64,000 nt of DNA from Elusimicrobiaceae bacterium (GCA_017525025.1 JAFXUJ010000010.1:1-64000); one strand, 5' to 3'. Shown: positions 16,916 to 26,537, counted from the stretch's first letter. Notes: generated by a model not told the origin, from the sequence alone. A program made the numbers and translations.

Positions 16916-17647
16916 CTACATACAAATTCCGCCGTTTACCTGGAATGCCTGCCCCGTAATATAGGAAGCTTTTTCGGAACATAAAAAGGAAACCAAATGG
17001 GCCACTTCTTCGGGGCGCCCTAAACGGTGCAACGGAATGAGTGGCAAAATCTTATCTATGGGTAAGCCCTCTAACATATCCGTCTCAATAAACCCGGGTG
17101 AAACCGCATTGACCAAAATATTACGTTTGGCTACTTCGGCTGCCAGGCTGCGTGTAGCCCCCACAATACCGGCCTTAGCCGCCGAATAATTGGTTTGCCC
17201 CGGTACCGGAGCATGGGCCGCAGAAGAAGCAATATTCACAATCCGGCCTTGTTTGGCGCGGATCATAGCCGCTAAAACGGCCTTTGTAACATTATGAAAC
17301 CCACCCAACACCGTAGACAACACATCCGTCCACTCTTTATCTTGCATAAAAATAAGCAAATTATCTTTGCGGATCCCCGCATTGTTAACCAAAGCATAAG
17401 GAGTTTGCTTAGCCAAAAGCGGATTTAAGGCCTCTTGCACCGCTTTTGCGTCTGCCACATCAAAGGGAAGCAGGGTGCAATGAGCCCCCATATCTTCTAT
17501 GATTTTTTGTGCTTCTTGGGCGGCTCCATGATTGGAATGATAATTCAACCAAATATCAAAACCATCTTGAGCGAGCTGTTTGGCAATGGCTAAACCGATT
17601 CCGCGGCTGGCACCTGTAACCAGGGCAATCTTTCGGGGGGATGTCAT
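16916..17647 (-). CDS. 3-oxoacyl-ACP reductase (FabG-type)
   Basis: The 243-residue short-chain dehydrogenase has the NADPH-binding GASRGIG near the start, NNAGIRKD, and the catalytic Ser-Tyr-Lys set in NIASSAAH and YSAAKAG. It reduces each 3-ketoacyl-ACP to the 3-hydroxy form before dehydration. First gene of the cluster; AAGGAG lies 9 nt before its ATG and a promoter lies at 17679-17707. A housekeeping FabG would look similar, but the setting favours the polyene pathway. Confidence 0.82.
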   Translation of the reverse strand: MTSPRKIALVTGASRGIGLAIAKQLAQDGFDIWLNYHSNHGAAQEAQKIIEDMGAHCTLLPFDVADAKAVQEALNPLLAKQTPYALVNNAGIRKDNLLIFMQDKEWTDVLSTVLGGFHNVTKAVLAAMIRAKQGRIVNIASSAAHAPVPGQTNYSAAKAGIVGATRSLAAEVAKRNILVNAVSPGFIETDMLEGLPIDKILPLIPLHRLGRPEEVAHLVSFLCSEKASYITGQAFQVNGGICM

Positions 17648-17678
17648 GTGTTGTTCTCCTTAAAAAGTCTATATTACT

Positions 17679-17707
17679 ATGATAACTAAAATGAATTAAT
17701 AAGACAA
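17679..17707 (-). promoter_or_regulatory. Main promoter of the APE-like cluster
   Basis: On the minus strand TTGTCT (17702-17707), a 17-bp spacer and TATCAT (17679-17684). The start of transcription would fall about 25 nt before the reductase ATG. No operator is obvious. Confidence 0.6.
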
Positions 17708-17712
17708 CTTTT

Positions 17713-17744
17713 AACCCCGCCGGAAAGTATATTCCGGCGGGGTT
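17713..17744. terminator. Hairpin after the autotransporter gene
   Basis: A perfect 13-bp stem AACCCCGCCGGAA / TTCCGGCGGGGTT with a 6-nt loop. The T tract is weak on both strands, so it may slow transcription or protect the 3' end rather than stop transcription fully. Confidence 0.6.
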
Positions 17745-17766
17745 TATTCAGTATCTAATCTTTTAC

Positions 17767-20700
17767 TTATCTTCCGTTACGCCAACGGCGTTCTATTTCC
17801 TGCATCAACGTGTAATCTTTTTTCTTCGTTGAATAGGAACGCCTACTCGTAGAGCGCGTGGTGCTGGAACGCGTGCTGGTAGGACGCGTAGTGGTAGAGC
17901 GCGTGGTCGTAGAATAGGATCCCGCACGCTGCGTATACGTTACCGGCCGCGTCGTTGTAGAACGAGTGGTTGTCCTGCTACGAGTCGTAGGACTCGTCGT
18001 ATACGTTACCGGTCTCGCAGTGGTAGACCGCGTAGTCGTGGTTGTTCTGGTACGAGTGGCAGGGCTCGTTGTATACGTTACCGGCCGCGTCGTTGTAGAA
18101 CGAGTGGTTGTAGAGCGCGTAGTCGTAGAATAAGTTCCTGTGCGCTGATACGTTACCGGGCGCCCATTCGTCTTTGTAGACGTATTTTGCGGTTGATAAG
18201 AAGTTCTTTGTGTTCCGTACGGATAAGAAACTTGTTGCTTCTTATACTGATAATTTGTCCGTTGATAAGAAGGTTGTTGTTTCTTAGGCTGATAAGACGG
18301 TTGGTACGTTCCAGATTGGTAAGAAACGTTTTGTTTCCTTGTCTTAGACGCATGAGGAGCGGCACTTTCTCCACCAAACATATACCGCACACCCGCATGT
18401 AAGCCCCAACCGCTTAACTTATCACCTTTTTCATACGTACCTAAAGCATGCCAATATAAATTATCGGCCACTTGTACACTGGCTCCCGCGGCAACCTCAA
18501 TTCCTTTACCATTTAAGGAAGTTTTCGTGGAAGCGCCGCCGTATGACACTTTGCCTCTCCCGGCAAATTCCCGGTTATAAGCCAGTTCCACAAGCGGTTC
18601 TATTAACAAACCGTTGTTCAGTTTTCCTTTGTACGAAAGCAGGATGGCCGCGCGGCCTGTAATATGATTTTCAGCCGCATAAGATAGATTCCCCACGCCA
18701 TTGGTTACAGGCGTACTATCGGATCCCGCATGCATATAAGCAAGTTCCGCTTTCGGTTCCAGTTTTAGCCCGTGATCAATTTCGTACGTTTTTCCTGCTT
18801 CTGCGCTGGCAGCTAATAAATTACGGTTGCTATCAAACTTCAACACCGTGCTGCTTGCCGTGCGTGTTTTGTTTTCAATCTTAGTCCAGAAGTTACGCGC
18901 CGCCAAATCAACAAACCAACCGGTCTCATTGGCTAAGGTCGCATAGACACCAACTGCCGGCGCAGTACCTTCTCCGCTGTTACTTTCTCCGTTGCTATTC
19001 TTGGTTTTGATAGAAGGTGCCATTATGTATCCTATCATGACACCCGCGTAGAGCTTCGTCGGTTCATCGGCGTCAAAAAGCCAATCATACCCAGCCTCTA
19101 CCCCAAACAAAGACATATCTGTTTTAAGCAAGTCGTTGACCGTCATATCTTTGTAATACGAGCGAGCCCAAATACCTTGCTTATGTCCCAGTTCGTCCAT
19201 ATCGCGCAGTTCACCCATACGTTTATTAAGCGAATTCATCCCCGTCCGAGCTATAACCGCATTTAACATGGGAATGCTAGCCATCGTTTTCATGGCATCA
19301 CTAAATTCGCCCGTGGACCGCAAATAATAGTCCGGGTTGCCGTCATCTTGGAACAGTTTATACACATACCCGCCTTCGTCCCATTGTCCGCCGACCAGAT
19401 TAAATGTACCATTTCCGGTAGCGGTATCCGAAATATCTACCAGTTTGATGCCGTCGCCGGTTGTTGCCTGGGCAGTGGCAGCGGTGTTGTGTAACGCCAA
19501 CGTCGCATTGCCGTTATAACTGTCCGTAATTTGTAATTGGTCTGCCGTTTGGTTTTGTAAATTAACGCCCATTGAAATAAGCGCCCCATTGGCAGACAGA
19601 TTCTCTACAGCCACTGTGCTGGGGGCATTGTTTCCAAAGTGGAAAGTACCGTGACCTAAATTGGTAGTACCGCCAAGAGTATTATTACCATATACGTAGA
19701 GGTGTCCATTCCCCGAGTAATTGTTAAGTATGCCGCCGGCGGACAAATTAACTCTACCGCTATTGGTAACATCCGTAGCAGAACCGCCATTGTTGATGAA
19801 CTGAGTTCCACCGACTTTTATGGTTGCACTATTGGCCGTACCACCCGTTACAATTACCTGACTGCCGCCATTATTTACCGTTGTATTATTGGCGGTTGCA
19901 CTGAAAACGTATTGTTCCCCGCCGGAATTTACAATCGTACCACTGGCAATCGCCCCAACTCCCAAGTGTTGGGAAGCGGCATTGAGTACTGTATCGTTGG
20001 CAACCCCGCCGTTATAAACCTGTTGAGTACCACCGTTAAAAATCGTATGGTTGGCATCTCCACCTACAAGCTGGGTACCTTCAAATATCGTGGTGCTATT
20101 GGCTTCTCCTCCAATGCCAATTGTTTGACTTCCCCCACTACTTACAATAGTACTATTGGCTACACCGCCGACAAGTTGAGAACCATGAGCACTCACAACC
20201 GTGTTGTTTGCCGTAGCACCATCTAAAATCACTTGCGACCCGTAGGCATCTACATGTACGCCGTTGGCCACACCGCCGGAAGATATAACTTGGCTGCCCC
20301 GCTCCGCTATCAGCCCGGTGATTGTTCCTCCGCTGGCAACCCCGCCGGAAAGGATGGTTTGGATCCCGCCGCCGTTAACGGTGGTATCGATGGCTGTTCC
20401 GCCTTCGCTGACCAGTTGCACACCGCCACTATTTACAGTGGTATCACTTGTTACACCCACGGTATATAAAATCTGCGTTCCGCCGTCATTTACTTGCACA
20501 CCGGAGGTATATCCGTTCAACCGCACTACTTGTGAAGCGCCGTCCCCGATAGTCGTCCAGAACGCAGCACCGTTACTTTCTACATATTGCACGGTGCCTT
20601 CTCCCATCGCACTATTGTAATAAGCGCTACCACCGGCTAATACTTGGCTACCGCCTTGATAGATACTGGTATACCATGCTTCACCGCCAGTAGAAATATA

Positions 20701-23700
20701 CTGCCAACCGCCACTACTTAAGACGGTATTACTGGCCACGCCACCATTACTGATTATTTGGCTACCGCCACTGTTAATCACTGTACTGTTAGCTACACCG
20801 CCGTTACTGATGATTTGGCTACCGCTTGCGTTAATAATGGCATTATTGGCCACACCGCCATCATTAATTATTTGACTACCGTTTTCGTTGATAACGGTAT
20901 TATTGGCCAGGCCGCCATCATTGATTATTTGCCGACCATTGGCATAGATAGTTGTATCATCCGCCACGGCCCCGTTAACCGTTTGAACACCGCCGGCAGA
21001 TATTTGTGTATCCGTGGCCGTAGCCCCTGCGTAAAGGATTTGCGAACCTCTTACTGTTGCACCGGTGGCCGATCCGCCATTAAAAACTTTTTGGTAGCCA
21101 CCTGCTTCTATCAAAGTACCTGCTGCAATTCCGCCGGACACGTCTTGCGTACCTTGATTGCTTACGATTGTATTACTGGCTGTACCACCGGTTTGGACTA
21201 CTTGTTGGCCGCCATCGCTGACAATTGTTCCATAAGCCGTTGCACCGCTATACACGCGCTGTCTTCCTGCATAACCGATAATGACATCACTAGCAGTAGC
21301 ACCTATCTCAATAGCTTGGCTTCCGCCGGATCCTATTATACCCCCGCTAGCCGTTCCACCGTATGAAATGACTTGAACAGAGCTTGTACCGGACACCGTA
21401 GTATTATTTGCCACGCCGCCGGAAGAAACGTGTTGCACACCTCCCGCACTGACGTACGTATTATTGGCCACACCACCACTACGTACCATTTGGTAGCCAT
21501 TATTTTTTATTTGCGCATTATTGGCAATACCACCACTAAAAACATCTTGTCCGCCACCGGATAAAACTGTACCGTTGGCCGTTCCACCCGTTCCGACTCG
21601 CTGACCGGCACCGGTATAAACAATCGTATCATCCGCAATACCGCCGGTAGATACCCATTGTACTGCACTGTTGGCCAATAATTCCACCCCGGAAACATAC
21701 CCAAACACACGTTGTGAACCGTACGAACTGACGGTTACATCATAGGCCGATCCACCCGCATTGATTACTTGTGAACCACCGGAGTTGATCGTCGTTGAGT
21801 TTGCGTTTCCGGCTACTTCTTGCAAACCGCCGTTATTGATTGTGGCATGGTTGGCGACCCCACCGGCGTAAATAGATTGATAGCCGTCACTATTGATAGT
21901 AGTGTGATTAGCCGTACCGCCACTTAACACATACTGGCTACCACCTAAAACGGTATTTTCGTCAATCACACCATCTGAAACGTAATAATTTCCACCGGGA
22001 TCTACGATCGTTCCGTTTATGATAGCCCCCGCTGCGGCATATAAATTTCCGCCATCCATAACGGTATTGTTATTGGCCGTGCCGCCGTTTGATACATATT
22101 GATTACCACCACTCAATACACTTGTATAGTTTGCACTACCACCGGTCAAAATGGTTTGTGAACCGCCCGAACTGACTGTTGTACTAGTTGCTTGACCACC
22201 GCTTGAAACAATTTGATGTCCGCCGTTGCTGATACTGGTGCCACTTACAGAACCGCCATTAAAAATATTTTGCTGGCCGCCGGAGCTGATTATTGTATCA
22301 CTTGCTTTACCGCCGTTCCAAACATTTTGCTGTCCGCCGCTATAAATAACCGTACCGGTTGTTCTGCCTCCGTTGTTAAGACTTTGTACCCCGCCGGCAT
22401 ACACGTATGTGCTTACTGCTGAACCGTTGTTGTTAACCGATTGTGAACCGCTGTTGCTAATGTACGTATTACTTGCAACACCACCGGCCAGGATAGTCGC
22501 ATGTCCACCGGAATTGATAATTGTACTGTTTGCAACACCACCGCCGGAAATGATCTGAGCAGCCCCACTGTTGATCGTTACGTGTGTCGCCGTACCACCA
22601 TAAACGTGTTGTTGCGTATTACCACCGACACCACTCATGGTCACATTGTTTGCCGAACCGCCGGCAGAAATGGTTTGGAATCCGCCATTGTTAACAGTTA
22701 CATTTTCTGCTACACCGCCACTTAAAATCTGTTGCGCAGCCGTGGTGCCGGTAACGGTTGTGTTTGTTGCCGAGCCGCCATTGCTGACAGTTTGATATCC
22801 GCCACTCACAGTTGTAGAATCTGCTACACCGCCTAATAAAATGTTTTGCCGACCGTTCCTAACGATTGTCCCGATTGCCTGGCCACCGTTTGAAACATAT
22901 TGATAACCGCTATTGGTAATTGTTGTACTTGTTGCAACACCACCGGACAAAACGTCTTGGATACCTCCGCTTACCTTGACATTGAATGTAGAGCCGGCAT
23001 TGTCTTGCAAACCACCGGAATGGATAATTGTGCTATTTGCCAAACCGCCAAAGTATACAGATTGATAGCCGCCGCTGTTTATAGTAGTATTATTGGCTAT
23101 GCCACCGGATAAAACATATTGATAAGAACTATCGTTTAATGTAGTATTATTATCTATGGCACCGCTTGAAACATATTCGCTACCGTTGGAATTGATTATC
23201 GTACCATTAATTACGGCACCACTTACGACGTGTACAGCACCACCATTATCTACTGTGTTATGATTGGCAGAACCGCCGCTTGAAACAAATTGATGAGCTC
23301 CATTCGTAACGGAAGTATAGTTAGCCGTACCGCCGCTTGTAATAAACTGTGACCCGCCGCTGTTAACCAGTGTACTGTTTGCAACGCCACCGTTTGAAAT
23401 AATTTGCGAACCGCCACCGCTGACAATTGTATGATTCGCAGTACCGCCATTTGAAATAATTTGTGAACCGCCGGAGCTAATATGAGTACTGATTGCCGAA
23501 CCGCCGTTTGAAATGTGTTGCTCGCCGCCAATATTAATGATTGTACTTGTCGCAAGCCCGCCGGCCAAAATGTTTTGTCTGGCACTGACGCCACTTAACA
23601 TTGCTACAAATGCACTACCTCCTACATCCTGAAGGCCATAACTGTTTATAAATGTACTGTTGGCTAAACCGCCATAAGATACAATTTGGTGGCCGCTGGA

Positions 23701-25014
23701 GTTTACTGTGGTGCTGTTGGTTATACCGCCGTTTAAAACATATTGTACACCACCGCTGTTTAGTGTAGTACCGTTAACGGTTGCACCGCTTGAAACATAT
23801 TCACTACCGCCGGAATAAACCACATCGCCATTAACTATGGCACCGTCTGCAACAAATAAGTTACCGCCTTCATATACGCTATTATGATTGGCGGTAGCAC
23901 CACTTGAAATGTATTGATTGCCACCGTTTAAAATATCGGTATAATCTGCACTACCACCACTTAAAATAGTTTGTGAACCGCCGGAGCTGACGATTGTGCT
24001 AACTGCATGACCGCCATTGGAAACGGTTTGCTGGCCACCAGAACTAATGGTAGTGTTACTTGCACGCCCACCATTGAAAATGTTTTGCTGACCACCGGAA
24101 TTAACGGTTGTACCACTTACGTCTCCGCCGCTATAAATATGTTGTTCGCCACCGTTATAAATATGGGTACCAATTGTAGTCCCACCGTTATTAATTTTTT
24201 GTATCCCGCCGGCATACACGTATGTGCTTACTGCTGAACCGTTGTTGTTAACCGATTGTGAACCGCTGTTGCTAATGTACGTATTACTTGCAATACCACC
24301 GGCCAGGATAGTCGCATGTCCACCGGAATTGATAATTGTACTGTTCGCGACACCCCCGCCGGAAATGATCTGAGCAGCCCCACTGTTGATCGTTACGTGT
24401 GTCGCCGTACCACCATAAACGTGTTGTTGCGTATTACCACCAACACCACTCATGGTCACATTGTTTGCCGAACCGCCGGCAGAAATGGATTGGAATCCGC
24501 CGTTGTTAACAGTCACATTTTCTGCTACACCGCCACTTAAAATTTGTTGTGTAGCCGTGGTGCCGGTAACGGTTGTGTTTGTTGCCGAGCCGCCATTATA
24601 AACAACTTGTCGCCCCCCACCAATGACTGCCGTGCTAATAGCATGACCGCCGGAATAAATTCCTTCTAAACCGTTTGTATAAACACTCGTTCCTTGCGTA
24701 GTCCCATATACGTACACGCTGATTCCCGAAGATGCTTGCAAATTGTTACTTGTCTGCCCGGCCTCTACTATAATTTCTGCCCCATGTACCGGAAGTGGTA
24801 TATTGTTAGCCAACATGGCCCCTATGGTAGCCGTATAAACAGCGCGCCGTCCGCCATCATAAATACGCGATACGATACGGTATCCCATTCCATGGCTGGA
24901 TACACAGCACGAGCTTACTACCGCTGCGCTGCAGCTAGAACAATATTCTTGCTCCAACGCTTGCACGCAAGCACTGGAATAAATATTCTCAATTTTAGGG
25001 GCATGGTTAGACAT
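17767..25014 (-). CDS. Giant AIDA-type self-associating autotransporter
   Basis: The product has 2415 residues. Residues 1-42 hold six Cys; a possible signal sequence follows (Arg-rich at 46-57, hydrophobic 58-75). Residues ~110-1780 are tandem ~19-21-residue strand-loop-strand repeats of the type GGxANxTxINSGGxQ, the O-heptosylation targets of AIDA-I/TibA-like passengers; I estimate about 80. A pertactin-like stabilising region (QWDEGGYVYKLFQDDGN) leads to a beta-barrel at ~1948-2213 ending VRYMF. A further 202 Thr/Arg/Ser/Tyr/Gln-rich residues follow the barrel, which is abnormal for this class. Start at ATG 25014 overlaps the heptosyltransferase stop (TAATG) and has AGGAG, so both are made from one mRNA. 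Likely role: glycosylated surface adhesin. Confidence 0.88.
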   Translation of the reverse strand: MSNHAPKIENIYSSACVQALEQEYCSSCSAAVVSSCCVSSHGMGYRIVSRIYDGGRRAVYTATIGAMLANNIPLPVHGAEIIVEAGQTSNNLQASSGISVYVYGTTQGTSVYTNGLEGIYSGGHAISTAVIGGGRQVVYNGGSATNTTVTGTTATQQILSGGVAENVTVNNGGFQSISAGGSANNVTMSGVGGNTQQHVYGGTATHVTINSGAAQIISGGGVANSTIINSGGHATILAGGIASNTYISNSGSQSVNNNGSAVSTYVYAGGIQKINNGGTTIGTHIYNGGEQHIYSGGDVSGTTVNSGGQQNIFNGGRASNTTISSGGQQTVSNGGHAVSTIVSSGGSQTILSGGSADYTDILNGGNQYISSGATANHNSVYEGGNLFVADGAIVNGDVVYSGGSEYVSSGATVNGTTLNSGGVQYVLNGGITNSTTVNSSGHQIVSYGGLANSTFINSYGLQDVGGSAFVAMLSGVSARQNILAGGLATSTIINIGGEQHISNGGSAISTHISSGGSQIISNGGTANHTIVSGGGSQIISNGGVANSTLVNSGGSQFITSGGTANYTSVTNGAHQFVSSGGSANHNTVDNGGAVHVVSGAVINGTIINSNGSEYVSSGAIDNNTTLNDSSYQYVLSGGIANNTTINSGGYQSVYFGGLANSTIIHSGGLQDNAGSTFNVKVSGGIQDVLSGGVATSTTITNSGYQYVSNGGQAIGTIVRNGRQNILLGGVADSTTVSGGYQTVSNGGSATNTTVTGTTAAQQILSGGVAENVTVNNGGFQTISAGGSANNVTMSGVGGNTQQHVYGGTATHVTINSGAAQIISGGGVANSTIINSGGHATILAGGVASNTYISNSGSQSVNNNGSAVSTYVYAGGVQSLNNGGRTTGTVIYSGGQQNVWNGGKASDTIISSGGQQNIFNGGSVSGTSISNGGHQIVSSGGQATSTTVSSGGSQTILTGGSANYTSVLSGGNQYVSNGGTANNNTVMDGGNLYAAAGAIINGTIVDPGGNYYVSDGVIDENTVLGGSQYVLSGGTANHTTINSDGYQSIYAGGVANHATINNGGLQEVAGNANSTTINSGGSQVINAGGSAYDVTVSSYGSQRVFGYVSGVELLANSAVQWVSTGGIADDTIVYTGAGQRVGTGGTANGTVLSGGGQDVFSGGIANNAQIKNNGYQMVRSGGVANNTYVSAGGVQHVSSGGVANNTTVSGTSSVQVISYGGTASGGIIGSGGSQAIEIGATASDVIIGYAGRQRVYSGATAYGTIVSDGGQQVVQTGGTASNTIVSNQGTQDVSGGIAAGTLIEAGGYQKVFNGGSATGATVRGSQILYAGATATDTQISAGGVQTVNGAVADDTTIYANGRQIINDGGLANNTVINENGSQIINDGGVANNAIINASGSQIISNGGVANSTVINSGGSQIISNGGVASNTVLSSGGWQYISTGGEAWYTSIYQGGSQVLAGGSAYYNSAMGEGTVQYVESNGAAFWTTIGDGASQVVRLNGYTSGVQVNDGGTQILYTVGVTSDTTVNSGGVQLVSEGGTAIDTTVNGGGIQTILSGGVASGGTITGLIAERGSQVISSGGVANGVHVDAYGSQVILDGATANNTVVSAHGSQLVGGVANSTIVSSGGSQTIGIGGEANSTTIFEGTQLVGGDANHTIFNGGTQQVYNGGVANDTVLNAASQHLGVGAIASGTIVNSGGEQYVFSATANNTTVNNGGSQVIVTGGTANSATIKVGGTQFINNGGSATDVTNSGRVNLSAGGILNNYSGNGHLYVYGNNTLGGTTNLGHGTFHFGNNAPSTVAVENLSANGALISMGVNLQNQTADQLQITDSYNGNATLALHNTAATAQATTGDGIKLVDISDTATGNGTFNLVGGQWDEGGYVYKLFQDDGNPDYYLRSTGEFSDAMKTMASIPMLNAVIARTGMNSLNKRMGELRDMDELGHKQGIWARSYYKDMTVNDLLKTDMSLFGVEAGYDWLFDADEPTKLYAGVMIGYIMAPSIKTKNSNGESNSGEGTAPAVGVYATLANETGWFVDLAARNFWTKIENKTRTASSTVLKFDSNRNLLAASAEAGKTYEIDHGLKLEPKAELAYMHAGSDSTPVTNGVGNLSYAAENHITGRAAILLSYKGKLNNGLLIEPLVELAYNREFAGRGKVSYGGASTKTSLNGKGIEVAAGASVQVADNLYWHALGTYEKGDKLSGWGLHAGVRYMFGGESAAPHASKTRKQNVSYQSGTYQPSYQPKKQQPSYQRTNYQYKKQQVSYPYGTQRTSYQPQNTSTKTNGRPVTYQRTGTYSTTTRSTTTRSTTTRPVTYTTSPATRTRTTTTTRSTTARPVTYTTSPTTRSRTTTRSTTTRPVTYTQRAGSYSTTTRSTTTRPTSTRSSTTRSTSRRSYSTKKKDYTLMQEIERRWRNGR
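17770..18375 (-). repeat. Low-complexity basic tail coding region of the autotransporter
   Basis: This encodes the 202 residues beyond the barrel's final Phe. The first third is Gln/Tyr/Lys-rich (SYQPKKQQPSYQ type). The rest is an imperfect array of TTTRSTTTRPVTYT-like units with repeated PVTYT. The last ~20 residues (KKKDYTLMQEIERRWRNGR) are not repetitive. Confidence 0.8.
22389..22782. repeat. 394-bp direct repeat, copy 1, inside the autotransporter gene
   Basis: Nearly identical to 24204-24597. The offset is 1815 bp, exactly 605 codons, so recombination between copies would keep the frame. Both encode the same run of strand-loop-strand repeats, including TMSGVGGNTQQHVYGG. Confidence 0.85.
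24204..24597. repeat. 394-bp direct repeat, copy 2, inside the autotransporter gene
   Basis: Second copy of the repeat at 22389-22782, with only scattered base differences, which suggests a recent duplication or gene conversion within the passenger. Confidence 0.85.
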
Positions 25015-26360
25015 TATTTATTCTCCTGTTTTTTGTTCTTGGGGGCAGTCAAATGATGATCTTTCATAAGTTGCTTAATATGTCCAATGACTTGCTTACC
25101 CGTAATCAAACGGGTGCATTCAAATTGGCGGTCTGTGCCTTTAAACTTCGGGCACCAAAAATAATCATAGTGATCAAAATTGCAATGGATATCATCCCAA
25201 CAGCCGTTACAACCATGGGAGTTAAACACACGGTAGGGCGTGTAAAATTCGCATATTGGCAAAGAAAATCCGCTAATTAAAATCACCGGCACATGTGTAC
25301 ACCAGGCCAACCATGAAAGACCTGAGCCGAGGCCTATAAAGAAATCGGCATGCTCCAACAGTTCAATGCGTTCCTGCAACGGTCTGGCTCCGGTAAAATC
25401 TTCCGCTTCGTGCGGCATACGGTTCCATGTAAAATTGGAGCCGGTTACAGCGTCTTTATCAATACATAACACGCGGTAACCCAACTCTTTTAAATAGTGC
25501 ACTACTTGTTCCCACCCGAAGCCATTGTTCCACATTTTAGCCTGAGAGCTGGCCTTGGTGGCGATACACACATAACGCTCTTTGATTTTACGCGGGCTAC
25601 CCAGTTTTACCCGAGGGGCTTCTTCGCGCGGATCTACTCCTAAAATAAATCCGGCCGTCCGGTGCAACCCCACTTTGCGGAAATCAATGGGCTGATTAGT
25701 TGTATTTCCCCGGAAGAACAAACCCAACATGTAGCTGGCATACGGTTTTTCAAACCGCGGTTTGCCGGGCAAATGGGTAAAAAACAAATTAGGATATTGG
25801 GCTTCAAAAATTTCCGCCATATTGTGAGCCATGGCTACTTCCGCCACGCACTGATGTTTTTCTTGGAAACGATTGGCATACGTCATCCAGCCGATCGTAT
25901 CTCCCAACGTACCGACGGGAAATTTCAATTGTACTTCTTTGCCTTTCAAACTAAGGGTGTGGTTTAAAACCGGGGTTTTCTTTCCGCGTTCCCATACACG
26001 AATACGGAAAGGAATATAATATTTCTTCGTGCTTAACACCCACCCTTCATCCGCATCACAAGCAAAAATAATATTGTCTGTTTCATCATCTTCAATCTGT
26101 ACGTGCCATTTTCCTTTGGGTAGTAATACCCGGGCCCCATCGTTAAAATCAAAACGAATACCCATAGGTCCTTCTTGAGTCGGAATTGCCGGAATGTCTA
26201 TCAAAAAAGGATTTTGCGGATTTGGTTTTTGCTCGCTATTTACGGCAGCGGTTACATCTTGTGGGGCCTGACTAGCAGAAGCAGCAGTTGCCACTCCTTG
26301 AGATTGTATAGATGATTGAATAGAAGTATTATTCACTTGCGGGGTTTTTTCTTCCGGCAT
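25014..26360 (-). CDS. Autotransporter strand-loop-strand O-heptosyltransferase (TibC/Aah-like)
   Basis: The 448-residue product belongs to the bacterial autotransporter heptosyltransferase family. Visible signs are GTLGDTIGWM near residue 150, a GT-B-like C-terminal half with FIGLGSGLSWLAWC, and the Cys set CNGCWDDIHC plus WCP, which in TibC binds iron and holds the dodecamer together. The family transfers heptose from ADP-heptose onto Ser/Thr of strand-loop-strand repeats in the cytosol. The first ~65 residues are low-complexity and probably disordered. Start at ATG 26360 (AGAGGA 5 nt upstream) rather than 26387. It precedes and is coupled to its presumed substrate at 17767-25014. ADP-heptose genes are not in the window. 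Confidence 0.88.
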   Translation of the reverse strand: MPEEKTPQVNNTSIQSSIQSQGVATAASASQAPQDVTAAVNSEQKPNPQNPFLIDIPAIPTQEGPMGIRFDFNDGARVLLPKGKWHVQIEDDETDNIIFACDADEGWVLSTKKYYIPFRIRVWERGKKTPVLNHTLSLKGKEVQLKFPVGTLGDTIGWMTYANRFQEKHQCVAEVAMAHNMAEIFEAQYPNLFFTHLPGKPRFEKPYASYMLGLFFRGNTTNQPIDFRKVGLHRTAGFILGVDPREEAPRVKLGSPRKIKERYVCIATKASSQAKMWNNGFGWEQVVHYLKELGYRVLCIDKDAVTGSNFTWNRMPHEAEDFTGARPLQERIELLEHADFFIGLGSGLSWLAWCTHVPVILISGFSLPICEFYTPYRVFNSHGCNGCWDDIHCNFDHYDYFWCPKFKGTDRQFECTRLITGKQVIGHIKQLMKDHHLTAPKNKKQENK

Positions 26361-26478
26361 ATGGTTCCTCTTTTTTTTAGAATACACGCAACCCTGGTTT
26401 GCGCGCGTACGATATCTCCCTTCATTGTATCATAAAAAATATGAGAATACACAATTTTAAAATAAAATATTCCGCTTA

Positions 26479-26537
26479 GACCTAGGCGCCGAGTAGGTCC
26501 AAAGGCCCTTGTTTCCCTTGTACATATTCCATACACT
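26479..26537 (+). promoter_or_regulatory. Shared exported-protein promoter, copy b
   Basis: GACCTA (26479-26484), 9 bp, TAGGTC-CAAA-GGCCC (26494-26508), then -35 TTGTTT (26509-26514), 17 bp and TACACT (26532-26537). Same architecture as at 2384-2442. A TATAAT overlaps the end (26537-26542) but has no -35 at proper spacing. Confidence 0.6.

Noticed and set aside
4769-17647. The cluster as ordinary fatty-acid synthesis genes
   Set aside because: A Cys-less ketosynthase partner, two dehydratases, AMP-ligase, LolA-like protein and MMPL exporter in one operon do not fit fab genes; no fabD or fabH.
17840-18170. CRISPR-like array in the tail-coding repeats
   Set aside because: Repeats are short, imperfect, codon-phased and lack spacers.
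19337-24540. Many long plus-strand frames opposite the autotransporter gene
   Set aside because: They arise from the repetitive, codon-biased minus-strand gene; they have no Shine-Dalgarno and only repeat-like translations.
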